Program-made: the position numbers and the translations under genes
Origin: Phallusia mammillata
Lineage: Eukaryota > Chordata > Ascidiacea > Phlebobranchia > Ascidiidae
Assembly (NCBI GenBank): GCA_003260075.1
Contig: QLIY01000012.1
Coordinates: 2,811-66,810, forward strand
Direction of reading: 5' to 3'
Length of the DNA stretch: 64,000 nt
Notes under the pieces: generated by a model
Databases searched by the model: none
What the model saw: only the letters and a program-made list of their open reading frames with translations
What the model was told of the DNA's origin: nothing
Shown: piece by piece, positions 35,301 through 45,597 of the stretch
How positions within the stretch are numbered: position 1 is the stretch's first letter
Layout of the letters: each line of letters begins with the position of its first letter

Positions 35301-35662
35301 TGTTATTGAAAAACGTCTGCAAGCATTTTGATTATTTTGCTGGTACCAGCTGTACATGCAGTGATGAATATAAGATCCCAATAATTTAGATTCTTTATTT
35401 ACCGATCACACGATAAAAAGTACACGTTTAAAAAGAATGTTGTGCACTGTTTTGCTACTGGGTTGTTGGACTTGTTGCCACGTTGTATTAACCATATCTT
35501 TTGTTATTAATGCTACTCAATAAATACAAAATTATACACTACAATTATTATAATCCAACAATGACATGGGTAGCACTGGAAAAAAAATGTAACGTCAATA
35601 TTCTGTTTTGAAAAAGGCTTGTCTACAGAACTGTTTTAAACTTTCTATAATTGCAACCCAAC
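32309..35662. other. Intergenic region between divergent SLC23 and LITAF-like genes
   Basis: No coding exon can be supported. It contains two C-run-joined doublings: 32380-32496 with 32507-32590 (run 32497-32506), and 34353-34486 with 34500-34613 (run 34487-34499). The two flanking genes point away from each other, so both promoters should lie here. Confidence 0.6.
34833..34840. promoter_or_regulatory. Perfect CRE palindrome
   Basis: TGACGTCA, the full CREB/ATF site, in a GC-richer island (about 34790-34990) roughly 820 bases upstream of the LITAF-like start codon. It is a candidate promoter element; function is inferred from the motif alone. Confidence 0.35.
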
Positions 35663-36163
35663 ATGGCAGAGAAGCAACCGTTACAAGAGGGTGTTGGGGT
35701 TCCTCAACCGGGTTATCCTGCTGTTCCACCACCTTATGCTGCTGGTCCACCACCACAGCCTGATCAACCACCGTACCAAGGTCAGCAGCCATATCCACCT
35801 CAACCTGCTGGACCCTACCAAGGTCAACCAGGTGTTGTGCCTCCACCGGAATACAAGCAAGACATGCAGCCTGGTCAGCCACCCGTAGCAGTGCCTCCGG
35901 GTACCACGACCGTTATCGTTCAGCAGCAAAGGTTTAGTCAGTTTCCAGCAACATGTGTTTGCCCTAATTGTCACCAGAATGTGGTAACTACCACTGTTGC
36001 CGAGACCAGTCTGCTGACCTGGTTGATTTGTGGAGCCATTATTTTGTTCGGGGGCTGGATATGCTGTTTATGCTTAATTCCCTTCTGCATCGACGACTTG
36101 AAGGACATTCGCCACGTGTGTCCGAGCTGCCGTCACACCATACATGTTTTCAAACGTATGTAG
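35663..36163 (+). CDS. LITAF-domain protein (LITAF/CDIP1-like)
   Basis: 166 residues in a single coding exon. Residues 10-80 are rich in Pro, Gly, Gln and Tyr, with PPxY-like motifs (VPPPY at 21-25, PPEY at 61-64) of the kind that recruit NEDD4-family ubiquitin ligases. The LITAF domain follows. A first CPNC knuckle (100-103) is followed by a hydrophobic segment that dips into the membrane (about 116-142, with GGWICCLCLIPFCID), then HVCPSCRHTIHVFKR with the second CPSC knuckle (153-156), so the four zinc-binding cysteines are present. Family members sit on the cytosolic face of late endosomes and lysosomes. The ATG at 35663 gives the usual start of this family. Which vertebrate paralogue it matches cannot be decided. 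Confidence 0.93.
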   Translation: MAEKQPLQEGVGVPQPGYPAVPPPYAAGPPPQPDQPPYQGQQPYPPQPAGPYQGQPGVVPPPEYKQDMQPGQPPVAVPPGTTTVIVQQQRFSQFPATCVCPNCHQNVVTTTVAETSLLTWLICGAIILFGGWICCLCLIPFCIDDLKDIRHVCPSCRHTIHVFKRM

Positions 36164-37272
36164 TTTGGTTTCGTTTCATTGGCACAAACAGCAATTGTTT
36201 ACTGTACATTGCTTAACCTAACCAACATCCCTGCCTAACAGGTGTAAAATGTATGTTAACTCTTCCAACGTGTCATGGCGCCAAACGTCTCACCACACTA
36301 TATGGATTGTGGTGTACTTTTTGCAGTAATTTGTACTAATTCGTTGTGTGCTTTTGATTTAATGTTCAATGCAGTCATTTCAAAGGCAACCATGTAGCAT
36401 CATGACAGTTGGCCCGTTGCTGTTGCATAGCTTTGTACAGTTTTATCTTAATAGTCGAGAGTGTGTATCGTTCTATTGGAAGGTGCGTTTGTTTACTGTA
36501 GATTTACATAAACTTATGTGACCTTTTATCTTTTTCAAATCCCCGTTGTGCAACATGAGGCAAATACGTTAGGGCAAACGGCGGATTTCCTTTTTAACGA
36601 CGCATCATGCTTATCAATCACGGGGCTTTACGTAACAGTGCAACATTGACTCATGTGATAAAAAAACCTCGACTGCCTTAATTTTTATAATTGTTTCTTG
36701 CTAGTTGCATGTCTTGCTGTGCATTGCTTTAATAAAATCTATATGAAGACATTTCGTGGGGTCAAGGCATTTAAAACGTGAAATATGACAACATGTGACA
36801 ATAAGGTCGACGGATTACTACAAAATGTCATTTAAGATTGTGATAGGTCTGTGTTAGAACGTAAAGTTTGTAATAAACCTTGAACGTCAAAGCTCAAAAT
36901 CTTTAAAGTGAAGCCAGCAATATAAATGGATTGTGACGCAGCGTTTTGCAAAAAAGTTTGATAACCTATCAAAACAAGAACACGGCACAGGAAAACATAT
37001 GAATTTATTCTAGTTTTTGATGTATTACTCCAATTAAGGTACTTTTAACAGAAAAAATATACTAAAAACGCGGTTTGGCTGACCATGTTTTTATTAAAAT
37101 TGTACAATTGCAGCAACGATCATCTTTATTTTAACACACCGTTTTGACTAACGAATCTTTAGAATACACACGTAAAGTAAAATTTTGTTCCAAGGGGTTA
37201 AACATTCATGACGCTTTTTTTTAAAAAAAAGCTTATACACACCATTTTTAATACACAACAAAATATACTGAA
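36164..37272. other. 3' UTR / convergent spacer
   Basis: Holds the LITAF-like 3' UTR and the 3' UTR of the minus-strand secreted-protein gene. No other gene is visible. Confidence 0.5.
36731..36736 (+). terminator. Poly(A) signal, possible for the LITAF-like gene
   Basis: AATAAA 567 bases past the stop codon. A variant, taataaac near 36871, is an alternative. Confidence 0.45.
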
Positions 37273-39224
37273 CTAACCCACATTAACGTCTCTAGTGTCA
37301 CCTAATGTCGCAGGTGCAACGTCCACGTCTTCCAAATCAGTGGCACATGCGCGAATAGGTTTCAACAAGCGTGAATCTTGTTTGACCAGACCAGCAATGC
37401 GTGTTGACCAGCAGCTGTCACATGTTAGACCTTTTTTGAAGAAGCTTTTTGCAAACTCGTTGTTCACTTCTAACACACTGTTACAATCGCATTGGCTGCA
37501 ATAGGTAAAGACAAGAAATAAACGATGTCACTCAGTGCAATTTTAACTGTTTATAGTTCTAAAGTACCTGCATTTGAAATATTTTTCTATCACTTTAGCG
37601 ACCGAAGGCATGTCATCGATAGGGTTAGTTTCGACTCGCTTCTTTAATCCGTCGTCTACACACTTATCAAAATTTGTCTTGGTGCGGGGCGGACAAGAAT
37701 TTTGGTTTTTAACAGGTTTTTTTCCTTCAGGAGTTTCTGCAAACTCGCCATTAGAAAAATCTGTGCAATATGTCGGGGTTAATCATTACTTCTAAATAGC
37801 ATCTAAAGCGTGTACGAACCATCGCCAGTTTGGACGAAGATATCGAATTGGTTCAGACATGCTATCACTGCGAAGAAAACTCGCGAATCGTCCGTAAGCA
37901 AATCTGCAACAGCTCCTTCCCAACATTCAACTGTGTCTCGATTTTCGGATTTTCTGAAAAAATGATATAAATTTGCCAAAGTATATAGGATTTCGACGCA
38001 ACAACCCCAAAAGGAATCACGACCAGAGTTGTAAGTTGGGCCTTGTAATTCGACATGAAAAAGTCCCCAAAGCACAGAAGATTTCTTGAAAACCAGCATA
38101 TAAACTTATATAAGTTTATAAAAAAAATTACACAAATTTGTGTTTCGAGTGTCAAAATTATTCCAGATATCTAATTGGGTTTATTGAGATTGCAAAATCC
38201 AGTGATCGCGTGATTATTTGAATCACGGACGGAAACAGGATGTGAAACATTTTTGCTGTTTACTGTTTATTGTTTCTACTGTTTACAGCTCGAATATTAC
38301 TAACAAATTTTAAAATATAGGTTTTCTTCTATTTCGAAACAAAATTAGTACTGTTTCGTAAATGATAATTAAAATTAACAAGTTTAATATAGGAACACTG
38401 AACACAAACTTAAAAAAGTGTAGAGTAAGCTTTTTATTGTGGGCGTTTCATCAATTATTTTTTATCATTAGTGAAATACTGTATTAGTATAAATACCGTT
38501 ACAAAACCAGTGTGGGTGAAACGATAGAAAACACAATTAGGTATCAAGCGTAGTCCAGCACCGAAAAAACGCGGTGCGCATATCGTTAGCAATTAGTATT
38601 GGATAATGAATTATTTGGCCTCTCCGAAAACTTTTGACTGGCTTCACCACTGGCCAAGTATAATGTTATTTTGTTGGTCTATGCCACGAATTGGTGTTAG
38701 AGCTACGCTAATCATAATGTTTGTTAAAACCGGTTTTTCACAAATTTGGAAACAGCAACGGCAACAAAGATTGGCAACAAGAATGATAACACTCTCTCGC
38801 AATGCGCCTTTAAAGCATTTTTTCTCGACCCACCTGCATTTGATGTTGTTTGCGTATTCATACCATGCTGTGTGTTCAACCGCAAATTTAACAACACTTT
38901 CGAACGACACGTCCTCAATAGTCTTCAGTTTCGGGCGGAGGCACCTTGGAAAAAAATTCTCTATTTCAATGATGCTCAGATCTTTGCTTTCGGTAGATCG
39001 TTTTTTCCGGTAGTGCACTTTTTCGTGACATGCTAAAGAAACAAACGAACTTTGTTAAAATGACTTAGACTTTTTTGTCATCAAGTTTGTCTTTTACCAA
39101 TGCTTTTTTAAGTAACCTAATTTAGACATATAGACACAAAAAAGTTTTTTTATTTAAGTTTTAGAGATTAAAATTAACCTTGAGTTAACGTAGCAAACAT
39201 CGCCAGCAAAAACGCTACGTTCAT
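37273..39224 (-). CDS. Unassigned secreted cysteine-rich protein
   Basis: Five minus-strand exons join in phase: 39224-39179, 39032-38834, 37953-37820, 37760-37568, 37495-37273, giving 264 residues. I do not recognise the family. Exon 1 encodes a classic signal peptide (MNVAFLLAMFATLTQ, cleavage probably before or after ACH). A KKR site follows in HYRKKRSTES. The mature part seems to hold two similar modules. One runs from ENFFPRC through FESVVKFAVEHTAWYE, NNIKCR and TVECWEGAVADLL to VIAC. The other runs from NSCPPR through DKC, VAKVIEKYFKCSQCDC and EVNNEFAKSFF to TCDSC. Intron phases agree with modular duplication (KC-R and KC-S junctions both phase 2). There is no membrane segment after the signal peptide. 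A hormone-like or immune-secreted role is possible but unsupported. Confidence 0.75.
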
Positions 39225-39989
39225 CTTGGATCAGAAATCTTCAAACTTGCGCAAAACAATACAAGAAAATGTTCGTTAAAACTGCAAAAAAGAATCTTAG
39301 GCTGCTTGTCTTTTACTGCGAGTGCGTAAGCAAATAAATTGTTTTTGAACAGCTTGATGTCGAAACAGAATTATTTTTTGCCTTGTATCGATGAGTAGGC
39401 AAATACGGAAATGCCGGTTGTTGTCATCACAATACATTTTAGTTGCTTGCGGAATCATCGCGGTTTAGCCAAAAAGTTTTTGATGATACCAATTGTGGTG
39501 GCTAGTCGCTGTGTAATTGTTTACAATTAAGTATAAGTATGCAAGACGACGATATAAAACATGTACTTAAAATTGTAAAATCCTATCCTCATGGGCTAGT
39601 AGTAGCTCAGAGATGCAAACCCGAATCAAACCGAGTCCAAAAGTTTTCACAGTCGGGGTGCCTACACGAAGTTCTGCGAAAGTACAGTTTCATGTTTCTT
39701 AAACTTCTTTGTATGTGACCAATTGCAATTGAAATGCAGGTGGGGTGAAAACTCTGGCTGAAACTCTATTTCTTTTTACAAAACTTTTTTTTACAAACAC
39801 ACAGTACACATGTATGCTAAAAAAGTAACATTATATTGAAAAACAAGCAATGTAGTTTGGAACAGTTTTCTTCACTTTGGGCCCTGTAGCAACTTCTTAC
39901 ACGCTCGGTATCTGATCCTGTCTGTTAATTGCAGGTAGGACAATTAGATTAAGGCTATTGAACCTGATGAAACCGCTCTTACTTACCAC

Positions 39990-40794
39990 TTATAAACTGT
40001 CGTTTCCGGCGAAAGTCATAGAACTCGCATTGTTACCATAGTTGTTTCCGGGAATGTCCATAAATTCGAGATCAATGTCATTATCGATTGAGTCTTGAGT
40101 TTTTACTATTTCGTGATCAGACGAAGTGCCCTCGTCGGCTTCCGTGATGAGGCTCTTTACGATACTGGGAAGGCTTATGTCCAATTGGGCTGTGGGGTAT
40201 TCGATTCCAATCTTTTCGTTTGTGCGTTTTTTAGGTGCACTAAGTGAAGCAGGCTCTTGGAAAAACATGCTACAGAACGCTGATTGGCACCCTGTTGGAG
40301 CGTAGCGTTATAGGTGCGTAAGGTAGGTTTCCCCAACCAGTTGACGCGCCATTCCACCCCGAAATGCCCTCCGGGAAATACGCCTGGAAGTTTGCCCCGC
40401 TTGCAGATGTTCCTGTAAAGTAGAACAAATGGTGGAAAAAGTCGATCGACATATCAAGCATGTTGTAAAGCTTACCGGGTACAAATTGAAGCAGTTGCCG
40501 GTAAAAAACTTTCCAGAAACGTTGAGCCTCGACCGCAACGAAACACAAGAAGATTTAGTACGCCCCCCTTCTTCAGGTGACCCGTCAGTGTGTAAAGGGA
40601 CACACCAGGCGAATTTTCCCGTCACTTGCAAATGAGAACTAACCTCAGCGGAAAGCTTCTTGAGTATTTACCATTTTAAATGAACATATTACTCTCAAAA
40701 TCAAATTACAGCAAGCCAGGTTTAACCTTTCGTCTGTCCAGCCATTGCTCTCGGGGAAACCGGCTTTCCACGTTCTGGTAGTAAGATTATTCAT
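39990..40794 (-). CDS. Unresolved minus-strand gene
   Basis: Several coding-like pieces overlap without a unique solution. An ATG at 40794 opens MNNLTTRTWKAGFPESNGW with usable donors at 40727 or 40710. A second exon ends at a GTAAGC donor after CFNLYP or, in another frame, FWKVFYRQLLQFVP. A third begins after about 40417 and reads NFQAYFPEGISGWNGASTGW in one frame. A final open stretch, 40268-39990, starts one base after the stop of that frame and encodes 92 acidic residues (MFFQEPASLSAPKKRT ... MTFAGNDSL). Either alternative splicing or a one-base assembly error would join them. I do not recognise any of it. Confidence 0.35.
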
Positions 40795-41410
40795 AGTATT
40801 GCTAATGGCCAGTATTTTTTGCAGGTTGTCCGCACTTCTTTAAACTATATGGCTGCAGAGAATTTAAACGTTGTTTTGAAACACGGCCTTTGTTGCCGGG
40901 CAGCAACAAGTATGGAACCTAACTCAGTGTGAAGCTTGCTTTTCGCAGTTACCTAGCGATTTAAAAGTTTTCGTTAGGTTTGACTGGTCAATAACAATCG
41001 CGCAAGGTTGACACGCAAAATCCTGAAGGTTTCCACATATTTCCTTATCGATTTGTTCCTCATCGAAAATAATGAGATTTCACGCCATACGTGTGCCTTT
41101 GTCGCATAAACCGCTCGATGACGCTATGGAACCGGGGTTGAACATACCCTTTGTCGCTTAAACGGCTAAAGCCACCAAACCTCTGAAAAAGAACATTGTC
41201 AAAGTTCGTTTTACACTGAAACCGACTTTGTGGCGTATTGCTGATTGAATCATGAAAATAACTCTTGTCATGCGCTATCCAATAAAAGCTTGGCTTTATA
41301 TGCCACTTTAAATTTTATGAAGAACTTTTTGAAGAACCGTAGTTGTCTTTGCTGGACAAAAATAGTTCAAATACTTGTTTGATATGCAATGAAAAAGCAC
41401 AGGTGCCACT

Positions 41411-41664
41411 CAGAGTTGTAAGTCTGGCCGTAACCAGTTTTTTAACCTGAACTAGTGCCAAATGGCCCTAAAACGCCTTGTTCAAGACCAATTGTCTATT
41501 GTGTTTGTTCTCTTGTCTTTCCTGCATGAGGCGTTTAGTGTACTGGCCTGTCGATCAAACTTTTGGGCTTAAACGGGCTTCTCAAAAACGATTCGAGATC
41601 GGGCCGGGTTTCGGGCTTGTGCTTTTGGGTTCGGGCTCGAATTTCAGGCCTCTTTACAATTCTG
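41411..41664. mobile_element. hAT-type MITE, CAGAGTTG family
   Basis: Left end cagagttgtaag; the right end ctttacaattctg is a near inverse. The 8-bp duplication gtgccact is perfect (41403-41410, 41665-41672). It shares ctgtcgatcaaacttttggg and gggcttctcaaaa with the copy at 30246. Confidence 0.88.
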
Positions 41665-43671
41665 GTGCCACTATATGTGTTGTATCTTTTGTGTACATTT
41701 TAGTCCAGTTGTAACTTGCCCAAATCATTATTGCATAAAAGTATTTTAAGACTGAAATTTGATGGATACCGATGTAGAGAAACCCGTAATCTGAAATATT
41801 TGATCGATTGATTGAAAAACCGATTGATAGATAATAAATTGACTGATTACGGATAATCTGTTTGATTGACTTTGTTGTAAATGTAAAGCCATTAACAGCT
41901 TTCTCATCTTGCATCATACACAATTTATTTTGAAACAGGCTCAACGGCAAAGATCTTTTCATGTCACTGGCAAAACAAAAACAGCTAGATATTCAAAACA
42001 CGGTGTTGGACTCACTCACGTGACACATACCCGTATAAGCCTAAACCTGACACGTGACTTGGTCTTTTCGTGTTGCGGAAGGAACGAACGACCAACAGCT
42101 ACAGCGAATCGATGAGGTAAATTATTCAGAAGCCGTGTTCACAGTCAAGTCTGAGCGACAAGTTAAGTGCCGCGTTTACTGCCCAATTCCTTTCTGTCTA
42201 ATCCTACAAGCTCCATAATAGCTACACAACATTCAGAACGATAGGCCAAGAGCTAAACGGCTTAAAAAACAATGCCAAAATCTGAACCATCCGGCATCTC
42301 CGTGCATTCGACTAGAATTGCCTCAAAATTTGTCAGGTTAGAAAACCTTCAAAAATACCCATGAGCTTGCTGTAAAACAAATAAGCTAAAATTATTACAT
42401 TCTCCAGCATTTTCATTGTTTGTTTCGAGACGTCTTCATAAATAATTGTTGGTATATGTTCAAACATTAGATACGCATCAAGGCCGCTGTACAATTTATT
42501 GAGCATATTTTGGGTAAGTTTTTTTGTCGAAATTGTACAACATTTTTGTCTGTAACCTGCACAATGCAAGAGTTCTTGTTCTCACCTGCGATTTCACTGT
42601 GGAATGTGACGTACACCATGTATTGATTTCCCAAACCAAGTTAAAGGCCTCGAGCCCAAATGTGATCTTTCAAGGGGAATTTTCACATAAAATCGTTTCA
42701 AACTACCTTAGCCAGGAAAAAACATCGTGTAACCAGATTTAAAGCCACCACATTTTGGACTTGCTGATGTTGCGAGGTCGTAATGCGATTAATGCAAATT
42801 ACAGAGTGATGAAATTCCTGTAGGGAATGTTGCCGGTTATAAGGGCATAGTGCAATTATCCGAAATCTTTGAAAGGCGGTTGTTTTTTAAAAATCTAAAA
42901 AACGGTTTTCGTGCTATATAACGTTGCCAGTATTTCAGTTGATCAACAAAACATTCTCACTGTAACGTAAAGCGACATTGTTTCACAAATAGGATTACTC
43001 CAATTTCCAGTGGACTTAACCCCGATTTGCTTTGCAATTGTAACCAGCGGGATTAAGTTTCTGTTGGAATTGGTTCGAGAATTTCTTTAGGAGCTCCCGC
43101 TGATGTAAGCAGATAACGTGCAGCGTGAGGTTACGAATTTATGCTAAATAAGCAATTAATTTGCAAACAAGAACATGAAATCAAAACCTGTTATTCAATT
43201 TTCTTTGTCTCTTCGTACCGATATATATATTCATGGCTTTGAATTAGCAAAATCTTACATAAGCCTGTTATTTCGGGATCTATTGATATAAATTGTAAGT
43301 TGTATTTATCGTGGCATCGTTTCTCAAAATTTGGCCAAACGATTTGAAAAGGAACATTTCAGACGATCATTTCAACACAGATAATGTTACCTTTTCAGAA
43401 CGGAAAATAAATTTAATCCTATGACAGAAAATAAACAATACATTCTTTGAAAACAAATAGTTAATCATTCGTGTTTGAAAGATTTCCTTATGAATTGTTG
43501 GTTTTAAATTGTCAAAATGCATTCGAATGAAATGCGAGATTTTAAATAATGGAATGATTCAATTTCAAATGCCAACTATTAGAAATACCAACGCCTAAAA
43601 TCGGACTCGCAAGTTTGTTAAGTTTTTAAATTAAATATTTTACTGCATTAAGACGAAGATCTAGGCCAGGG
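41665..43671. other. Intergenic DNA
   Basis: No gene or clear repeat found. AT-rich throughout. Confidence 0.4.
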
Positions 43672-43677
43672 GTGCTC

Positions 43678-43710
<33 letters not shown>

Positions 43711-43990
43711 CATCGCAGATCCTTATTTCACGCACGGCCGCCAATACCCTGCTTGTTTTTGTTTTAGATTACTGATGTAAAGAAATAGGTTTATGTCATT
43801 CATAAATATATATACATATATATATATACGATTTAATGCGGCCTTATTTTTAAACTTGATGCACAGATTGAGCTGCACACCAGTCTGACGATCAGTCTTA
43901 TGTGTTTATGACGTCACATTTTATATTGTGACGCTTGTGATATCTGTATTTTTTCGGGTTGTTTGCACACAATAGGGGCAATTCCTCTTG
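43672..43990. mobile_element. Partial hAT-like copy with C-run
   Basis: Starts ccaggggtgctcacc, a hAT-like end, then a 30-base C-run. Its interior (gtctgacgatcagtc ... tatgacgtcacattttatat ... tgtttgcacacaatagg) is the inverse of sequence at about 58030-58135. No right terminus or target duplication was found. Confidence 0.5.
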
Positions 43991-44159
43991 TCTCTAGATG
44001 GCAGTTTATTATTAAAAAATGAACGGAAAAATGTTAACCCGTTTTAAAATTTCCAGTCCATTATTTTATTGATGGTACTGATAAAGATTACTAATTTTGA
44101 TTCAACCGCTATTGTCATACAACATTTTTGTTAAAACATACAGATTCACCGCAAGCTGT

Positions 44160-44800
44160 GACATATGCAATCGATTAGGGCGGTGCGTTTGATGCGTAAT
44201 GCCCAATTTCCACCATCAAGACACGGCGATTAAGCAGAGGGCAATTTACCATAATGAATCGCAACGTCCAAATTCAACATCGATCGGAAAAACGTTAGTC
44301 GCGCCCCATTCGGCTTAGGGTCCTAATGCGGGGCTTCACCGAGGCCAGCGTGGAATGATTGAACAAATCACCCATGTTGTGACCTCATTAACGTCCCACG
44401 CGGCGTCTAAGAGCCCGAGAAGCAAATCACGCGTGGCCCGGGACGCGCGCGGGAGCCTTAATTATTTATTAGGAAATGTTTTTCGGGCAGGCACTTTGTT
44501 GCCGCCAGGTCGTTGCTCTTGTGGAAATCTTCAAGGAACACGCGTCGCAAATAATCAATCCGTTTACCCTCTCCACCTCAACGACAGGGGCGACTCCAGC
44601 CATCGTTGAAGGGTGCTCGAGGCCCTTGTCCGCGCTTGTTTCGACCCTGATCTTTTTCTCTTTAATCAGGAACGCGAGAAAGGCCCTGAGTGACCGCCTT
44701 GAGAACAGAGGCTCCCGAAATTTAGAGAAAAAACGCCGGACTAATGATTGCAAGGAATCGCTGTAAAGCCAGAACAGAGAACGAGTGGATTCTGTTTACT
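44160..44800. other. GC-rich non-coding island
   Basis: Composition jumps well above the AT-rich surroundings. It contains homeodomain-type TTAATTA and CATTAACG words next to GC-rich blocks such as gcgtggcccgggacgcgcgc. Open frames here have no recognisable motif and no splice context. It could be a promoter or enhancer island for a neighbouring gene. No coding function is claimed. Confidence 0.35.
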
Positions 44801-44849
44801 GTAGTGTTGAAAGGGAGGGAATTACACAAGCATGTAGTTGACAGGCCGT

Positions 44850-44995
44850 AAAGAAAGCTTTGTTATGTATGTGTTCGTCTGTGTCCGTGCAGTCAAACCT
44901 TGCCTTTGGAATTTTGGCCCCCCCCCCAAAGAAAGCTTTGTTATGTATGTGTTCGTCTGTGTCCGTGCAGTCAAAACTTGGCTATGGAATTTTGT
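44850..44995. repeat. Doubled segment joined by C-run
   Basis: 44850-44917 and 44928-44995 are near-identical, separated by ten C. Confidence 0.85.
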
Positions 44996-45384
44996 GTAGA
45001 GACGAAATTATGTTTGTCTTGTCAAACAGGCTGCCGTACATGAAGTTACGAATTAATAAAGTAACGACAGCGACAGGAAGAAGAAGAACAATCGATACAA
45101 ATACAGTTCCTGGCATGTCGGGAGAACTTCTTGTAGTTGAAGATATGGTCAAAATAAAAACTGCGACGGTTTTGCATTAGCTTGCTGAATGTTTACGCGG
45201 AAATCTCTAACACATCGCCTAGTTAGGAGAGTCACTAAGGCCCTTTTACAACCAGAAAGAGTGAAATTAATTAAATGCTGCTTTAGGGTTCACTTGACTT
45301 TTTTTTGCAAAATTTTGAAATAACTCTTGAAAACTAAACTACCTAACTCTGTTGTACAGCTCTATGTGTGGGCTGTAACTGTTA

Positions 45385-45597
45385 AACCATCTCAGTATGG
45401 ATAATGAAAGTCGCAGAGGTGGTATGTACAGGTACATGCGATTTGCCATAGTTGTGCTGCTATGGATGTCGCTTGGTTTATCAGACCCCCCCCCCCAACC
45501 ATCTCAGTATGGATAATGAAAGTCGCAGAGGTGGTATGTACAGGAACATGCGATTTACCATAGTTGTGCTGCTATGGACGTCGCTCGGTTTATCAGA
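45385..45597. repeat. Doubled first exon of the IgSF gene joined by C-run
   Basis: 45385-45485 recurs at 45497-45597 with about five substitutions and eleven C between. Both copies contain the start codon and signal peptide, but only the second continues into the Ig domain. Confidence 0.88.

Noticed and set aside
43805-43830. AT dinucleotide run as a functional element
   Set aside because: Short simple microsatellite with no further support.
44469-44766. Overlapping open stretches in the GC-rich island on both strands
   Set aside because: High GC lengthens chance open frames; neither looks like protein and no splice sites frame them.
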